A DNA stretch of 64,000 nucleotides from positions 1 through 64,000 of the forward strand of contig MPNM01000004.1 of the NCBI GenBank assembly GCA_002239025.1, read 5' to 3'. Position 1 is the stretch's first letter; each line of letters opens with the position of its first letter. This document shows, in pieces, positions 34,869-43,249 of the stretch. The notes under the pieces were generated by a model. That model made no database searches. It saw only the letters and a list, made by a program, of their open reading frames with translations, and was not told the DNA's origin. A program made the translations under genes and the position numbers. Source of the stretch: Chloroflexi bacterium bin125 (GTDB lineage: Bacteria; Chloroflexota; Dehalococcoidia; Bin125).

Positions 34869-35489
34869 ATGGACATCATCACGCGCCGCGGCCCGCAGAG
34901 AATGTCGCAGGCTGAGTTCACCGAATTGCGCGGACGATACTCCTCCACGTTGGTCGACCTCGGCACCGGCGACGGCGCCTGGCCGCGACGATTCGCGCGC
35001 GAGCATGGCAACGTCCTCGCCATTGGCATCGACGCCGACCGTGACGCCCTGCGCGACGCCGCCAAGCGAGCCGAACGCAAGCCCGCCCGCGGCGGCGCGC
35101 CCAACGCACTCTATGTCGCGGCGAGCGCAGAATCGCTTCCGTCCGAACTGCAAGGCGCAGCCGACTGGATCACCATCTACTTCCCCTGGGCCGCGCTGCT
35201 GCGGATGATCCTCGACGGCGATCCGGCGCTGGTCGTCGTGCTGCACCATCTCTCCGCTCCACACGCTCGCTTCAGCTTGGTGCTTAACGCCGAGGCAACG
35301 CCGGAGGGCTACTCGGCGCCCAGCCCGGACTCGCTGCGCTCAGCACTCGAAACACCGCTCGCCAGCGGCCAATTCCGCGTTGCAACCTGCGACTGGATCG
35401 AGTCGTCGCAAGCCCCGGCAACGACATGGGCGGGCAGACTGGTGAAGGGCAGCAACCGCGCCATACTCGGCCTAGACGCATTGCGCTGA
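34869..35489 (+). CDS. KamB/NpmA-like 16S rRNA (adenine-1408) methyltransferase homologue
   Basis: 206 aa class I SAM methyltransferase. The SAM motif is VDLGTGDG (29-36). The specific signature of the A1408 methyltransferases is present: an ID-A-D-R-D-A-L-R stretch (54-62), KPARGGAPNALYV (71-83), AESLP, and TIYFPW (102-107). The two tryptophans that sandwich the target adenine in NpmA/KamB appear to be kept: Trp107 of FPW and Trp187 of TTWAGRL. In actinomycete producers and plasmid-borne forms this enzyme confers resistance to kanamycin- and apramycin-type aminoglycosides. Here it is chromosomal with no antibiotic cluster nearby, so its role may be different; the homology is strong, the phenotype is inference. 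Confidence 0.78.
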   Translation: MDIITRRGPQRMSQAEFTELRGRYSSTLVDLGTGDGAWPRRFAREHGNVLAIGIDADRDALRDAAKRAERKPARGGAPNALYVAASAESLPSELQGAADWITIYFPWAALLRMILDGDPALVVVLHHLSAPHARFSLVLNAEATPEGYSAPSPDSLRSALETPLASGQFRVATCDWIESSQAPATTWAGRLVKGSNRAILGLDALR

Positions 35490-35637
35490 GCCTCTCAGCC
35501 GACCAAATGGCCTTCACCACTGACCGCCAGGATCAGACTAGCGATAGAGAAGGCTCCAAGAGCGCTTGAGTCCGAACCTCCGAGGCCAGATGACGCGCCT
35601 AGAATGCGAATCAGGCGACTGAAGCTTGGATAGCAGC

Positions 35638-36351
35638 ATGACCAACGAACCGGAAGACATGGGTGCAATGTCAGCCCGATTGGTCGCTGCTCTATCAGGC
35701 GTAACTCGCCATCAACTGAAACTGTGGCGGCGCTCGGGAGTCGTCTGTTCAAGTGCGCTTCCCCCCCGGAGAGGAGCGCCTTCTGCCTACAGCTGGGACG
35801 ACTATCGGCGAGCGAGACTGGCGGCTCTCCTTCTGTCGCATGGGCTGGAGCCGCGTCGACTACGATCGGTTCTCGATGAGTATTGCGAAGTAATCGAAGC
35901 GCAGCTTGAGTTGCCAACTACAGTCGCCGGACAGCGCGCCATCGTCAAGCGCGCTGACGGTCGTGCGCATACCGCGCAACGAGACCAACAAAGCGCCGCC
36001 TTCGATTTCATTACCTCTGCACCTCTCGATGAAGAAGCGATTGCCAAACACCTCAGCAGTAGGCTTCCTGATGGAGTCTCATCCATCGAATGTCTACGCG
36101 AACTCCGGGACAGCTGGCCTCTGGGACGACTCCAGGAATACGCCGACATCATAGATATACGACCGGAGGTCTTAGGCGGTTCGCCCACCCTCAAAGGCAG
36201 GAGATTGCAAACAGCAGCATTGTCATCGCTTCATCGGGCAGGTGACTCAGTTGACGCAATTGCCGATGCATATCGACTAGCTCGGTCTCTCGTTGAACGA
36301 GTGCTCGCCTTCGAAGCGGCCTTGGAACAGCATGCGTCTACTGCTGGATGA
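35638..36351 (+). CDS. MerR-type HTH protein with C-terminal DUF433-like domain (antitoxin)
   Basis: 237 aa from the ATG at 35638 (a TTG lies 12 nt upstream). Residues about 10-70 are a MerR-like winged helix (LVAALSGVTRHQLKLWRRSG, then YSWDDYRRARLAALLLSHG). The C-terminal 60 residues (IIDIRPEVLGGSPTLKGRRL, DSVDAIADAY, LVERVLAFEAAL) match DUF433, a domain that pairs with DUF5615-type toxins. The next gene, overlapping by 20 bp, is such a protein. Base composition here is noticeably lower in G+C than the flanks, consistent with acquisition. Confidence 0.75.
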   Translation: MTNEPEDMGAMSARLVAALSGVTRHQLKLWRRSGVVCSSALPPRRGAPSAYSWDDYRRARLAALLLSHGLEPRRLRSVLDEYCEVIEAQLELPTTVAGQRAIVKRADGRAHTAQRDQQSAAFDFITSAPLDEEAIAKHLSSRLPDGVSSIECLRELRDSWPLGRLQEYADIIDIRPEVLGGSPTLKGRRLQTAALSSLHRAGDSVDAIADAYRLARSLVERVLAFEAALEQHASTAG

Positions 36352-36754
36352 AATGGTGCCCGTGGAGTTCGTGGACCTCCTAGCGGACCTGGGTCATCGA
36401 TCTCAGCACGTCATTGCGCTCGGACTGAGCAGCAGTAGCGACGAAGAAGTCTTTACATACTCTCTTCCGAGAGAACTCGTAGTGCTCACGTCTAACAAAT
36501 ACAAGAACGAACCCGATCGTAAGGCCGCCCTTACCGCTATGACCAGAGGCCAGCGCATCGTTTGTGTCACGGCGAGAGGACTGCAGCGACAGAGACAAGC
36601 CATTCTACGATCCATAGCCGATGTTGAAGCGCAATTCCAGGAGCAGTCGATTCTCCGACGCGCTACCATTATGAACAACTTTCAGGTCAGATATGAGGAT
36701 GTAGCAGACATACGCAAGAAGTTGCATGGAGATCGTATCGATATGGAACCCTAG
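36332..36754 (+). CDS. DUF5615-like (PIN-superfamily) toxin
   Basis: 140 aa from the ATG at 36332, inside the end of the upstream gene. The start MRLLLDEMVPVEFVDLLADL followed by LGLSSSSDEEVF and LVVLTSNKYK corresponds to the DUF5615 pattern (LLDEN-LP ... SDEEIL ... VLTxDxDF). The third acidic position normally in the TxDxDF motif is changed here to TSNKYK, so a catalytic acidic residue seems replaced; activity is therefore uncertain. Overlap and partnership with a DUF433 protein argue for a toxin-antitoxin pair, perhaps with a weakened toxin. Confidence 0.7.
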   Translation: MRLLLDEMVPVEFVDLLADLGHRSQHVIALGLSSSSDEEVFTYSLPRELVVLTSNKYKNEPDRKAALTAMTRGQRIVCVTARGLQRQRQAILRSIADVEAQFQEQSILRRATIMNNFQVRYEDVADIRKKLHGDRIDMEP

Positions 36755-36808
36755 CGGACAATATCACCAGCGATTGCGCTGGCGTCAAAACAGCTCACTT
36801 CCTCTCGC

Positions 36809-37510
36809 CTACCCCTTCCGACCCACATGCAGCGCCACGGCCCCCATTGACAACCTCCGATACGACACATCCACCAAGCCCACATCCGCCAACATTTCCG
36901 ACAACTCCTCTGCCGTTGGATAGCCGCTCAGAGAGTTTGGCAGATACCGATAAGCCGACCGATCTCCTGACACTAATCCCGCCACTCTCGTCACACCCTG
37001 CTCGAAGCCCAGGCGCAGCATCTGACCCCAGAGTGTGTCCGGTGGATGAGTGATATCCAGCCCGACCAGCCGGCCGCCGGGTCGCAGGACACGCGCCATC
37101 TCTGCAAACGAACCTGCCAGATCGGGCAAGTTACGCAGCACAAACGCCGATGCCACCGCATCAAACGACTCGTCCGGAAACGGCAAGCGCAGCGCGTCGC
37201 CTTGAAGCCAGTCAATGCGGCTGCTTCCGTACTTCTGCCTGGCCCGGATGAGCATCTCGCCAGAGACATCCAGCCCGACCACGCGCCGAGCGCCCTGCCG
37301 TCGAAACTCCTCGCTCAGGTCGCCGGTGCCCGCGCCAAGGTCAAGGACTGTCGCATCTCGCGGCTCAGCAGCGGCGACGGCGAGCGTCCGCCAACGACCG
37401 TCCCGACCAGCTGTCATCAGCCGATTCATCCGGTCATAGTGCGGGACCAGACGGCTAAACATCTGACCAATGTTGCGCGTGCGCTCCTGAGTTATCGGAT
37501 CGTCGGGCAT
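36809..37510 (-). CDS. menG: Demethylmenaquinone methyltransferase
   Basis: 233 aa from the ATG at 37510. Family signature: [20 protein letters not shown] near the start, SAM motif [11 protein letters not shown], later [18 protein letters not shown] and [17 protein letters not shown]. This is the UbiE/MenG methyltransferase, which methylates demethylmenaquinone to menaquinone. With menB and menA 1-2.5 kb away and no ubiquinone genes, the menaquinone role is the likely one. It is divergent from the TetR regulator over a 106-bp control region. Confidence 0.9.
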   Translation of the reverse strand: MPDDPITQERTRNIGQMFSRLVPHYDRMNRLMTAGRDGRWRTLAVAAAEPRDATVLDLGAGTGDLSEEFRRQGARRVVGLDVSGEMLIRARQKYGSSRIDWLQGDALRLPFPDESFDAVASAFVLRNLPDLAGSFAEMARVLRPGGRLVGLDITHPPDTLWGQMLRLGFEQGVTRVAGLVSGDRSAYRYLPNSLSGYPTAEELSEMLADVGLVDVSYRRLSMGAVALHVGRKG

Positions 37511-37562
37511 GCTGACCGTTTCAGTGCTGACCGTTCTGCTCGCTGGTGGTACGTTACAGAAA

Positions 37563-37578
37563 CCGACCGAAGCGTCGG
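37563..37578. promoter_or_regulatory. Candidate TetR operator between menG and the TetR gene
   Basis: In the 106-bp divergent spacer, CCGAC (37563-37567) and GTCGG (37574-37578) form an inverted repeat with a 6-nt centre, extended by AA/TT outside. TetR-type regulators commonly bind such palindromes in the intergenic region next to their own gene. Nearby, GCTGACCGTT is directly repeated at 37511 and 37526. No footprint exists; this is inference from position and symmetry. Confidence 0.35.
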
Positions 37579-37616
37579 ATTTGTTTTGTCTCGGATGTGC
37601 TTCTGGGGAGCGGCCG

Positions 37617-38270
37617 ATGACCACGAGCCCACCGCGTCAGGCCCGAGCCGTTGAGCGGCGTGAGCTGCTGCTCGACTCCGCAGCCCGAGTGTTCGCCCAG
37701 CGCGGCTTTGCCGAGGCGCAGATGGACGAGATCGCAGCCGCGGCCGACACGTCCAAAGGCGGTCTCTACTTCCACTTCCCGACCAAGGAGGCGCTCGTCG
37801 CCGCCGTGATCGGTCGCGCCGGCGACATCCTGCGACGCCGCGTGAACAGGGCCATGACCGCCGCCGGAGACGACCCGGTCACTCGCGCCGATGCTGCGCT
37901 GGCGACACTGATTGAGACGCTATCGGCGCATCGTTCCCTCGCACGCGTCCTGGTCAGTGAAACGCTTGGTGGATCAGCAGCGGCGCATCAACATGTGGCG
38001 GAGATCGAGGACGAATTCACCGATCTTGTCGCCCACGAACTGCGCCGAGCGCTCGACTCAGGACAACTGACGCTGCTCGACGCGCCGCTGGACCCCGAGC
38101 TCACCGCCCGAGCCTGGGTCGGCATGGTCCAATCGACACTCGCCGCCTGGGCCGCCGGCCGCCTGAATACGCCAATCGACCGCATCTATCCCGAACTCCG
38201 CCGACTGCTGCTACGCAGCGCTGGCGTGCCGCTTCGGACCGTCAATCGCACTCACGCAACGAAGGAGTAG
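37617..38270 (+). CDS. TetR/AcrR-family transcriptional regulator
   Basis: 217 aa from the ATG at 37617 (GGGAG with 7-nt spacing). Residues about 10-58 form the TetR helix-turn-helix: [44 protein letters not shown]. The C-terminal part is the ligand-binding helical bundle. It stands between menG (divergent) and menB (6 bp downstream, same strand), so it may control the menaquinone genes or respond to a lipid or CoA-ester ligand. Confidence 0.9.
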   Translation: MTTSPPRQARAVERRELLLDSAARVFAQRGFAEAQMDEIAAAADTSKGGLYFHFPTKEALVAAVIGRAGDILRRRVNRAMTAAGDDPVTRADAALATLIETLSAHRSLARVLVSETLGGSAAAHQHVAEIEDEFTDLVAHELRRALDSGQLTLLDAPLDPELTARAWVGMVQSTLAAWAAGRLNTPIDRIYPELRRLLLRSAGVPLRTVNRTHATKE

Positions 38271-38276
38271 TCACAC

Positions 38277-39128
38277 GTGTCACGACCAACCGTCACCATC
38301 GAGAACACCGGCCTGCCCGACTGGCAGCGCTCGGACGACTACGGCGATATCTACTACGACGTCGCCGAAGGCATCGCCAAGATCACCATTGCTCGACCGG
38401 AAGTGCGCAACGCCTTCCGGCCCAAGACGCTCTTCGAACTGCTGGACGCGTTCAAACGCGCCCACGAGGACATGTCCGTCGGCGCAATCATCCTGACCGG
38501 CGAGGGCAAGGAAGCCTTCTGCTCGGGCGGCGATCAGCGAATCCGCGGCGACGGCGGTTATGTCGGCGATGACGGCGTGCCTCGGCTCAATGTGCTGGAC
38601 CTGCATCGCTACATGCGATCAATTCCCAAACCGGTGATTGCCATGGTCGCGGGCTACGCCATCGGCGGCGGGAACGTGCTCGCCACCGTCTGCGACCTCA
38701 CCTACGCCGCCGACAATGCCTGGTTCGGACAGACCGGACCAAAGGTCGGATCGTTCGACGCCGGCTACGGCACGATGCTGCTGGCCCGCCTCGTCGGACA
38801 CAAGAAGGCTGCCGAAATCTGGATGCAGTGCCGCCAGTACAGCGGCGCCGAAGCGGTCGAGATGGGCCTCGCGTGCGAGGTCTTCCCCGTCGATGATCTC
38901 GAACTCGAAGTCGTCAACCGCTGCCGCGAGATGCTCTGCATGTCGCCCACCGCACTGCGTTTCATCAAGCGAGCCCTCGTCGCCGACACTGACGGACTCT
39001 CGGGCATGCAAATGTTCGCCGGCGACTCGACCCTGCTCTACTACCTCTCCGAGGAAGCCAAAGAAGGCAAGACCGCCTTCCTCGAGAAGCGCAAGCCCGA
39101 CTTCTCCAAGTACCCCCGCTTCCCCTAG
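38277..39128 (+). CDS. menB: 1,4-dihydroxy-2-naphthoyl-CoA synthase
   Basis: 283 aa, GTG start at 38277. Crotonase fold with the MenB-specific features: [51 protein letters not shown] (oxyanion hole), [25 protein letters not shown] and the C-terminal [13 protein letters not shown]. It closes the second ring in menaquinone synthesis, converting o-succinylbenzoyl-CoA to dihydroxynaphthoyl-CoA. Only 6 bp separate it from the TetR gene and menA follows after a repeat-bearing spacer. Confidence 0.94.
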   Translation: MSRPTVTIENTGLPDWQRSDDYGDIYYDVAEGIAKITIARPEVRNAFRPKTLFELLDAFKRAHEDMSVGAIILTGEGKEAFCSGGDQRIRGDGGYVGDDGVPRLNVLDLHRYMRSIPKPVIAMVAGYAIGGGNVLATVCDLTYAADNAWFGQTGPKVGSFDAGYGTMLLARLVGHKKAAEIWMQCRQYSGAEAVEMGLACEVFPVDDLELEVVNRCREMLCMSPTALRFIKRALVADTDGLSGMQMFAGDSTLLYYLSEEAKEGKTAFLEKRKPDFSKYPRFP

Positions 39129-39245
39129 CCAAGACCTCCCCCTCTGGGGGAGGTGCCCGAAGGGCGGAGGGGGCCGCCTGGCGAACAGGGAAAGTAACCG
39201 CCAAAAGCCCCCTCAGTCGCTTCGCGACAGCTCCCCCAGAAGAGA
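39129..39245. repeat. Intergenic palindromic repeat (GGGGGAGGTGCCCGAAG type)
   Basis: Between menB and menA. Left part: CTCCCCCTCTGGGGGAGGTG (39137-39156) then CCCGAAGGGCGGAGGGGG. Right part: CCCCCTCAGTCGCTTCGCGAC followed by AGCTCCCCCAGA. The two parts are roughly inverted and can fold into separate hairpins. Related units are at 12230, 42780 and 61376; all are in spacers. Confidence 0.75.
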
Positions 39246-39266
39246 GCTCTTGCACACAGGTCTCAC

Positions 39267-40178
39267 ATGGCAACGGCAACGCCTCCAACACCTAGCAAAC
39301 GACGAGCCTGGCTGCTCGCTGTCCGACCACCGACTCTTCCGGCAGCCATTGCTCCGGTACTCGCCGGAACAGGCATCGCCGCTGTCGATGGCGACTTCGA
39401 GGTCGGACGATTCTTTCTCGCTATGTTCGGTGCGATCCTCATTCAGATCGTGGTCAACTTCGCCAACGACCTCTCCGACTTCCGCCGTGGCGCCGATACG
39501 CCCGACAGACTCGGTCCGCCGCGAGCCGTCGCCCAGGGATGGTTGTCGCAGCGCGAGATGACCATTGGCATCGCCATTGTCACGGCCGCCGCGATGGTCG
39601 TGGGCATCGTGCTGACGATCATCGTCGGTTGGCCCATCCTGATCATCGGCGCAGCCTCACTGATCGCCGCCGTCACGTACACCGGAGGTCCCCTTCCTTA
39701 CGGCTACCGAGGCCTCGGCGACATCATCTGTTTCCTCTTCTTCGGCTTCGTCGCCGTGATGGGCGCCGGATACGTCCAGATCGAGGTGCTGACCTGGGAA
39801 CTCGCAGCAGCATCAGTGCCCGTCGGCTGCCTGGTGACCGCCATCCTGGTCGTCAACAACCTGCGCGATATCGAGACCGACCGAGCCAGTGACAAGGTGA
39901 CCCTTGCCGTCATCCTGGGCGAGCGCAACACGAGAATCGAGTACGTCACCCTGATCCTCAGCGCATTCGTCAGCATTGCCATATTCGCGGCGGTCGGCCT
40001 GATTCCCTACTACTGCTTCATCGCCTTGATCGCCCTGCCACCGGGCATGTGGCTGACTCGTGAGATCGCTAACGGGCGCTCAGGCGCAGCGTTAAATCCG
40101 ATGCTGAAGCGCACAGCGCAGTTACATTTGCTCGTCGGCGCATTGATCGGATTGGGCGGGGTTCTGGGTACGTTGTAG
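39267..40178 (+). CDS. menA: 1,4-dihydroxy-2-naphthoate polyprenyltransferase
   Basis: 303 aa UbiA-superfamily membrane protein with about nine hydrophobic helices. The two aspartate-rich motifs are in VNFANDLSDFRRGADTPDR and NNLRDIETDRASDK. The entry AWLLAVRPPTLPAAIAPVLAG is typical of MenA. It attaches the isoprenoid tail to dihydroxynaphthoate, giving demethylmenaquinone, the substrate for MenG. Follows menB with a 138-bp spacer that carries a palindromic repeat. Confidence 0.93.
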   Translation: MATATPPTPSKRRAWLLAVRPPTLPAAIAPVLAGTGIAAVDGDFEVGRFFLAMFGAILIQIVVNFANDLSDFRRGADTPDRLGPPRAVAQGWLSQREMTIGIAIVTAAAMVVGIVLTIIVGWPILIIGAASLIAAVTYTGGPLPYGYRGLGDIICFLFFGFVAVMGAGYVQIEVLTWELAAASVPVGCLVTAILVVNNLRDIETDRASDKVTLAVILGERNTRIEYVTLILSAFVSIAIFAAVGLIPYYCFIALIALPPGMWLTREIANGRSGAALNPMLKRTAQLHLLVGALIGLGGVLGTL

Positions 40179-40193
40179 GCAGAGGCTGAGCAC

Positions 40194-40697
40194 ATGCCAA
40201 TCTTCAGGCTGGAAGCGTCCCAGACCCTCTCCACTGACCTGGCGACCGCCTGGGAGTTTTTCTCCGACCCCAACAACCTTGCGGTGATCACTCCACCCGA
40301 GATGCGCTTCCGTGTCACCGGCGAGCCACCCGCGACGATTCATCCGGGCCTGATCATCACCTATCGCCTGACTCCGCTGCCGGCCCTGCCGCTCCGGGTT
40401 TCCTGGGCGACCGAAATCACTCAGGTCAACCCGCCCCACTACTTCGCCGACGACCAGATCGCCGGGCCCTATGCGCTCTGGCATCACGAGCACCACTTCC
40501 AGCAGACCGATGACGGCGTCTATGCCACCGACAAGGTTCATTGGTCACTGCCGATCGACCCGCTCTCCGCTCCAATCGCTCATCTCGCCGTCGTGCCCCA
40601 ACTGCGGCACATCTTCGACTTCCGCGCGAAGAAGCTGGATGAGATCTTTTCTTCGCCGGTCGCCAACGCTGCCCGATTGCAGATCCGCGCGCTCTGA
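40194..40697 (+). CDS. SRPBCC-family (START-like) protein
   Basis: 167 aa. The pattern FRLEASQTLSTDLATAWEFFSDPNNLAVITPPEM, WATEITQVNPPHYFADDQ and YALWHHEHHFQQTDDG is that of a common SRPBCC subgroup with a deep hydrophobic cavity. Such proteins bind or cyclise lipophilic or polyketide molecules, and some members accompany NAD-dependent epimerases. It lies only 15 bp after menA, so cotranscription with the menaquinone genes is likely. No precise role is known. Confidence 0.8.
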   Translation: MPIFRLEASQTLSTDLATAWEFFSDPNNLAVITPPEMRFRVTGEPPATIHPGLIITYRLTPLPALPLRVSWATEITQVNPPHYFADDQIAGPYALWHHEHHFQQTDDGVYATDKVHWSLPIDPLSAPIAHLAVVPQLRHIFDFRAKKLDEIFSSPVANAARLQIRAL

Positions 40698-40761
40698 CCA
40701 TCCCGCCGGCGCTTGTCCAAATCCCTACAATTCGTTCACCTACATGAACGCGAGGGATTGT

Positions 40762-42774
40762 ATGTCAGAGCGACTCAACTATTGGCAACGCATGCAGCGC
40801 AGGAAGCTGAGTCGACGCACTCTGTTGCGAGCCTCATCCCGCGCCGGCGTCGGAGCAGCCGGGCTGGCATTGGTCGGTTGTGGCGGCGATGACGACGATG
40901 ACGGTCAGCAGGCTGCATCTGCCACGCAACAACAGCAGCAGCAACAGCAACAAGCCATGCAACAGCAGGCCATGCAGCAGCAACAGCAGCAGGCTATGCA
41001 AGAGCAGGAGGATCAACAGGCCGACCAACAGGCGGCCCAGGCTGACCAGCAGGAGGAGATGCAGCAGGACCAGGCCGACCAGCAGCAGACGGTTGCCGAT
41101 ACCTCAGGGCTGACCCGTGGCGGCACGCTGCGCTTCTCCACCCCCGCCGCCACGCACGACTACTTCGACCCGCACCGCGGCGTCTTCGGTCCCACCCAGT
41201 TCTGGATGGGGCTCTACATGAACTACCTCATCCGCTGGCAGAACAAGGAGAAGGGGCTCATGCAGAGCGACATCGCGTCGCTGCCTGAGATTCCCGACAA
41301 CACGACATACATCTTCTCGGTCGACCAGGGCGCGGCCTTCTGGGACCGCTACCCAACCGAGGGCGGCAGGCTAGTCACTGCCGAGGACATCGCTTTCAAC
41401 GCGCAGCGCCAGATCGACTCGGTCGACGCCGACGGCGTCGAGGACACGTCGTTCCTCTCCGCCAGCAAGTACCAGCAGACCGACACCATGGAAGTCGTCG
41501 ACGAGACGACGATCAAGTTCACCACCGCAGAGCCAGACTCCACCTATCTCGGCGCGCACCTCGGCCCGTTCTCCTGGATCACCTCACCGGAGGCCATCTC
41601 CGAGTTCGGCAACCGCTGGCGCGACGAGCAGACCAATGTCGAACTCTCCTCCGGCACAGGAGCGTACATCCCGCTGGACTACGACCCTGACCTCGGCATC
41701 AATCTCGATGCCAACCCCAACTACTGGAAGAACGGCGCCGACGGCGGACCGTTGCCCTACCTCGATCGAATCGAATTCACCAACCTGCTCGACGCCACGG
41801 CAGTAGACGCCGCCTATCGCGGCAAGGGCATCGACATCGGCGGGTTCCCGCTGTCCAGCCTGCAGGTCGAGGGCATCCAGCAGGACTTCCCCGAGCATAA
41901 CTCGTTCGATGTCCCATTCGGCTTCACCATCCAGATCCGCTACAACTTCAATTCCGACTGGCCCGGTGAGGACGGCGAAGGCAACCCCTGGGCCGACCGA
42001 CGACTGGCCTACGCCTTCCATGTCGCCACCGACCGCTACCTCTTGATTGATGCCGTCTACCTCGGCTCGGCCAAGATCAGCGCGATCGCGCAGGCGCCTT
42101 GGTTCAACCAGGCCTGGACCGTCCCGCCCGACGAACTCGCCACCTGGCCCGGTTACCGGCCCAACCGCGATGAAGACCTGCAGATGGCCAACGAGTTGCT
42201 CGATGCTGCCGGCATCGACCGCGACTCCAAGACCTTCTACTGGATCACGCCCGATGTCTGGGAGCAGACCTACCCCGGTATCACCGAGACCGTCCGCTCG
42301 ATGTACGAGCAGGCGCTCGGCGTCTCGCTATCGATGGACATCCAGCCCTACACGGTCATTCTCCAGCGGCTGCTCGAAGGTACCCACCCCGGACAGACGC
42401 CTGCCTGGACCAACCCGCCCCAGGACCTCGACCCGACCGGTGAATGGAACATCACGCACGTCGCTGGCGGCAGCTCCAACTTCTCGCAGTACAACTACCC
42501 GCCTGCCGAGGAGATGATTAAGGGCATGCGCGGCGAGCTCGATGTCGACAAGCGCAAAGAGACCGCGACCGAACTGCTCAGGATCTTCCTCGGAGTCCAC
42601 CCCGACCACGGAGTCGAAGGCATGACCGGCCAGCCGTCGGTGATGAACGCCATCTCACCACAGGTCGAGTGGCCCTACGTGCACAACTCCGAGGACGTCT
42701 ACCAGTTCGCCCACGCCTCACACCGCTACGACGACACCTGGCTCGACACGTCGCATCCGGAATACCCGGCGTAA
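40762..42774 (+). CDS. Tat-exported peptide/nickel-type ABC substrate-binding lipoprotein with poly-Gln linker
   Basis: 670 aa from the ATG at 40762 (GAGGG upstream). The signal has twin arginines (SRRTLLRAS, Arg18-Arg19) and a lipobox LALVGC with Cys40 as the lipidation site. From about 49 to 109 the chain is mostly Gln with Ala, Met, Glu and Asp, a flexible low-complexity tether. From about 118 it is a family 5 extracellular solute-binding protein (GGTLRFSTPAATHDYFDPH, VSLSMDIQPY). It would capture a peptide or related solute for an ABC importer, but no permease or ATPase gene is adjacent. Confidence 0.88.
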   Translation: MSERLNYWQRMQRRKLSRRTLLRASSRAGVGAAGLALVGCGGDDDDDGQQAASATQQQQQQQQQAMQQQAMQQQQQQAMQEQEDQQADQQAAQADQQEEMQQDQADQQQTVADTSGLTRGGTLRFSTPAATHDYFDPHRGVFGPTQFWMGLYMNYLIRWQNKEKGLMQSDIASLPEIPDNTTYIFSVDQGAAFWDRYPTEGGRLVTAEDIAFNAQRQIDSVDADGVEDTSFLSASKYQQTDTMEVVDETTIKFTTAEPDSTYLGAHLGPFSWITSPEAISEFGNRWRDEQTNVELSSGTGAYIPLDYDPDLGINLDANPNYWKNGADGGPLPYLDRIEFTNLLDATAVDAAYRGKGIDIGGFPLSSLQVEGIQQDFPEHNSFDVPFGFTIQIRYNFNSDWPGEDGEGNPWADRRLAYAFHVATDRYLLIDAVYLGSAKISAIAQAPWFNQAWTVPPDELATWPGYRPNRDEDLQMANELLDAAGIDRDSKTFYWITPDVWEQTYPGITETVRSMYEQALGVSLSMDIQPYTVILQRLLEGTHPGQTPAWTNPPQDLDPTGEWNITHVAGGSSNFSQYNYPPAEEMIKGMRGELDVDKRKETATELLRIFLGVHPDHGVEGMTGQPSVMNAISPQVEWPYVHNSEDVYQFAHASHRYDDTWLDTSHPEYPA

Positions 42775-43249
42775 GCCCGATCTCCCCTCTGCCCCTCTGC
42801 TTTCCCTTCTCCCCCCTTGCGGGGGAGATGCCGTAGGCAGAGGGGGGTCCTTCCCCCTCCGTCATTCCTGCGTAGGCAGGAATCACGAACGACCTCTGTC
42901 CATCAACAACAACAAGCTCCAGCCGTCCCCCAGCCGTCGCCACGCGATCCCCCTCCGTCACTCCCCTCCGTCATTCCTGCGCAGGCAGGAATCAAGAACC
43001 ACTCGACGCCGACCGCTAAACGAACAAACTCCTCCAACGAGTCCCCGCACCCACAAGACCCAAGGGGCATCTCCAGATCATCACCAAACCGAGAGTCCAA
43101 GACACTCGCTGCAGAGAACATTGATCGACCAGATTGACACTGACCCATGTCGTTCAATACCTTGCCCCAGAGACCGCCTACCGGACGGGCGCTAAGCGTG
43201 CGTGATCTTCCTCGCACCACCCTGACGACGGAACTGAACGGAGTTGGCG
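42775..43249. repeat. 475-bp spacer with palindromic repeats
   Basis: No gene is supported here. It contains a GGGGGAGATGCCGTAGGCAG-type unit (about 42806-42846) of the family at 12230 and 39129, then two copies of the hairpin ATTCCTGC-(GTAG/GCAG)-GCAGGAAT at 42864-42883 and 42973-42992, both preceded by CCTCCGTC. The latter resemble the REP-like CGTCATTCCTGCG repeats common in bacteria. The remainder (43000-43230) shows nothing except the upstream region of the next gene. Confidence 0.75.

Noticed and set aside
40928-41095. Microsatellite or assembly artefact at the CAG/CAA-rich stretch
   Set aside because: The frame stays open, codons mix CAG and CAA with Ala, Met, Glu and Asp, and it lies exactly between the lipobox and the binding domain.
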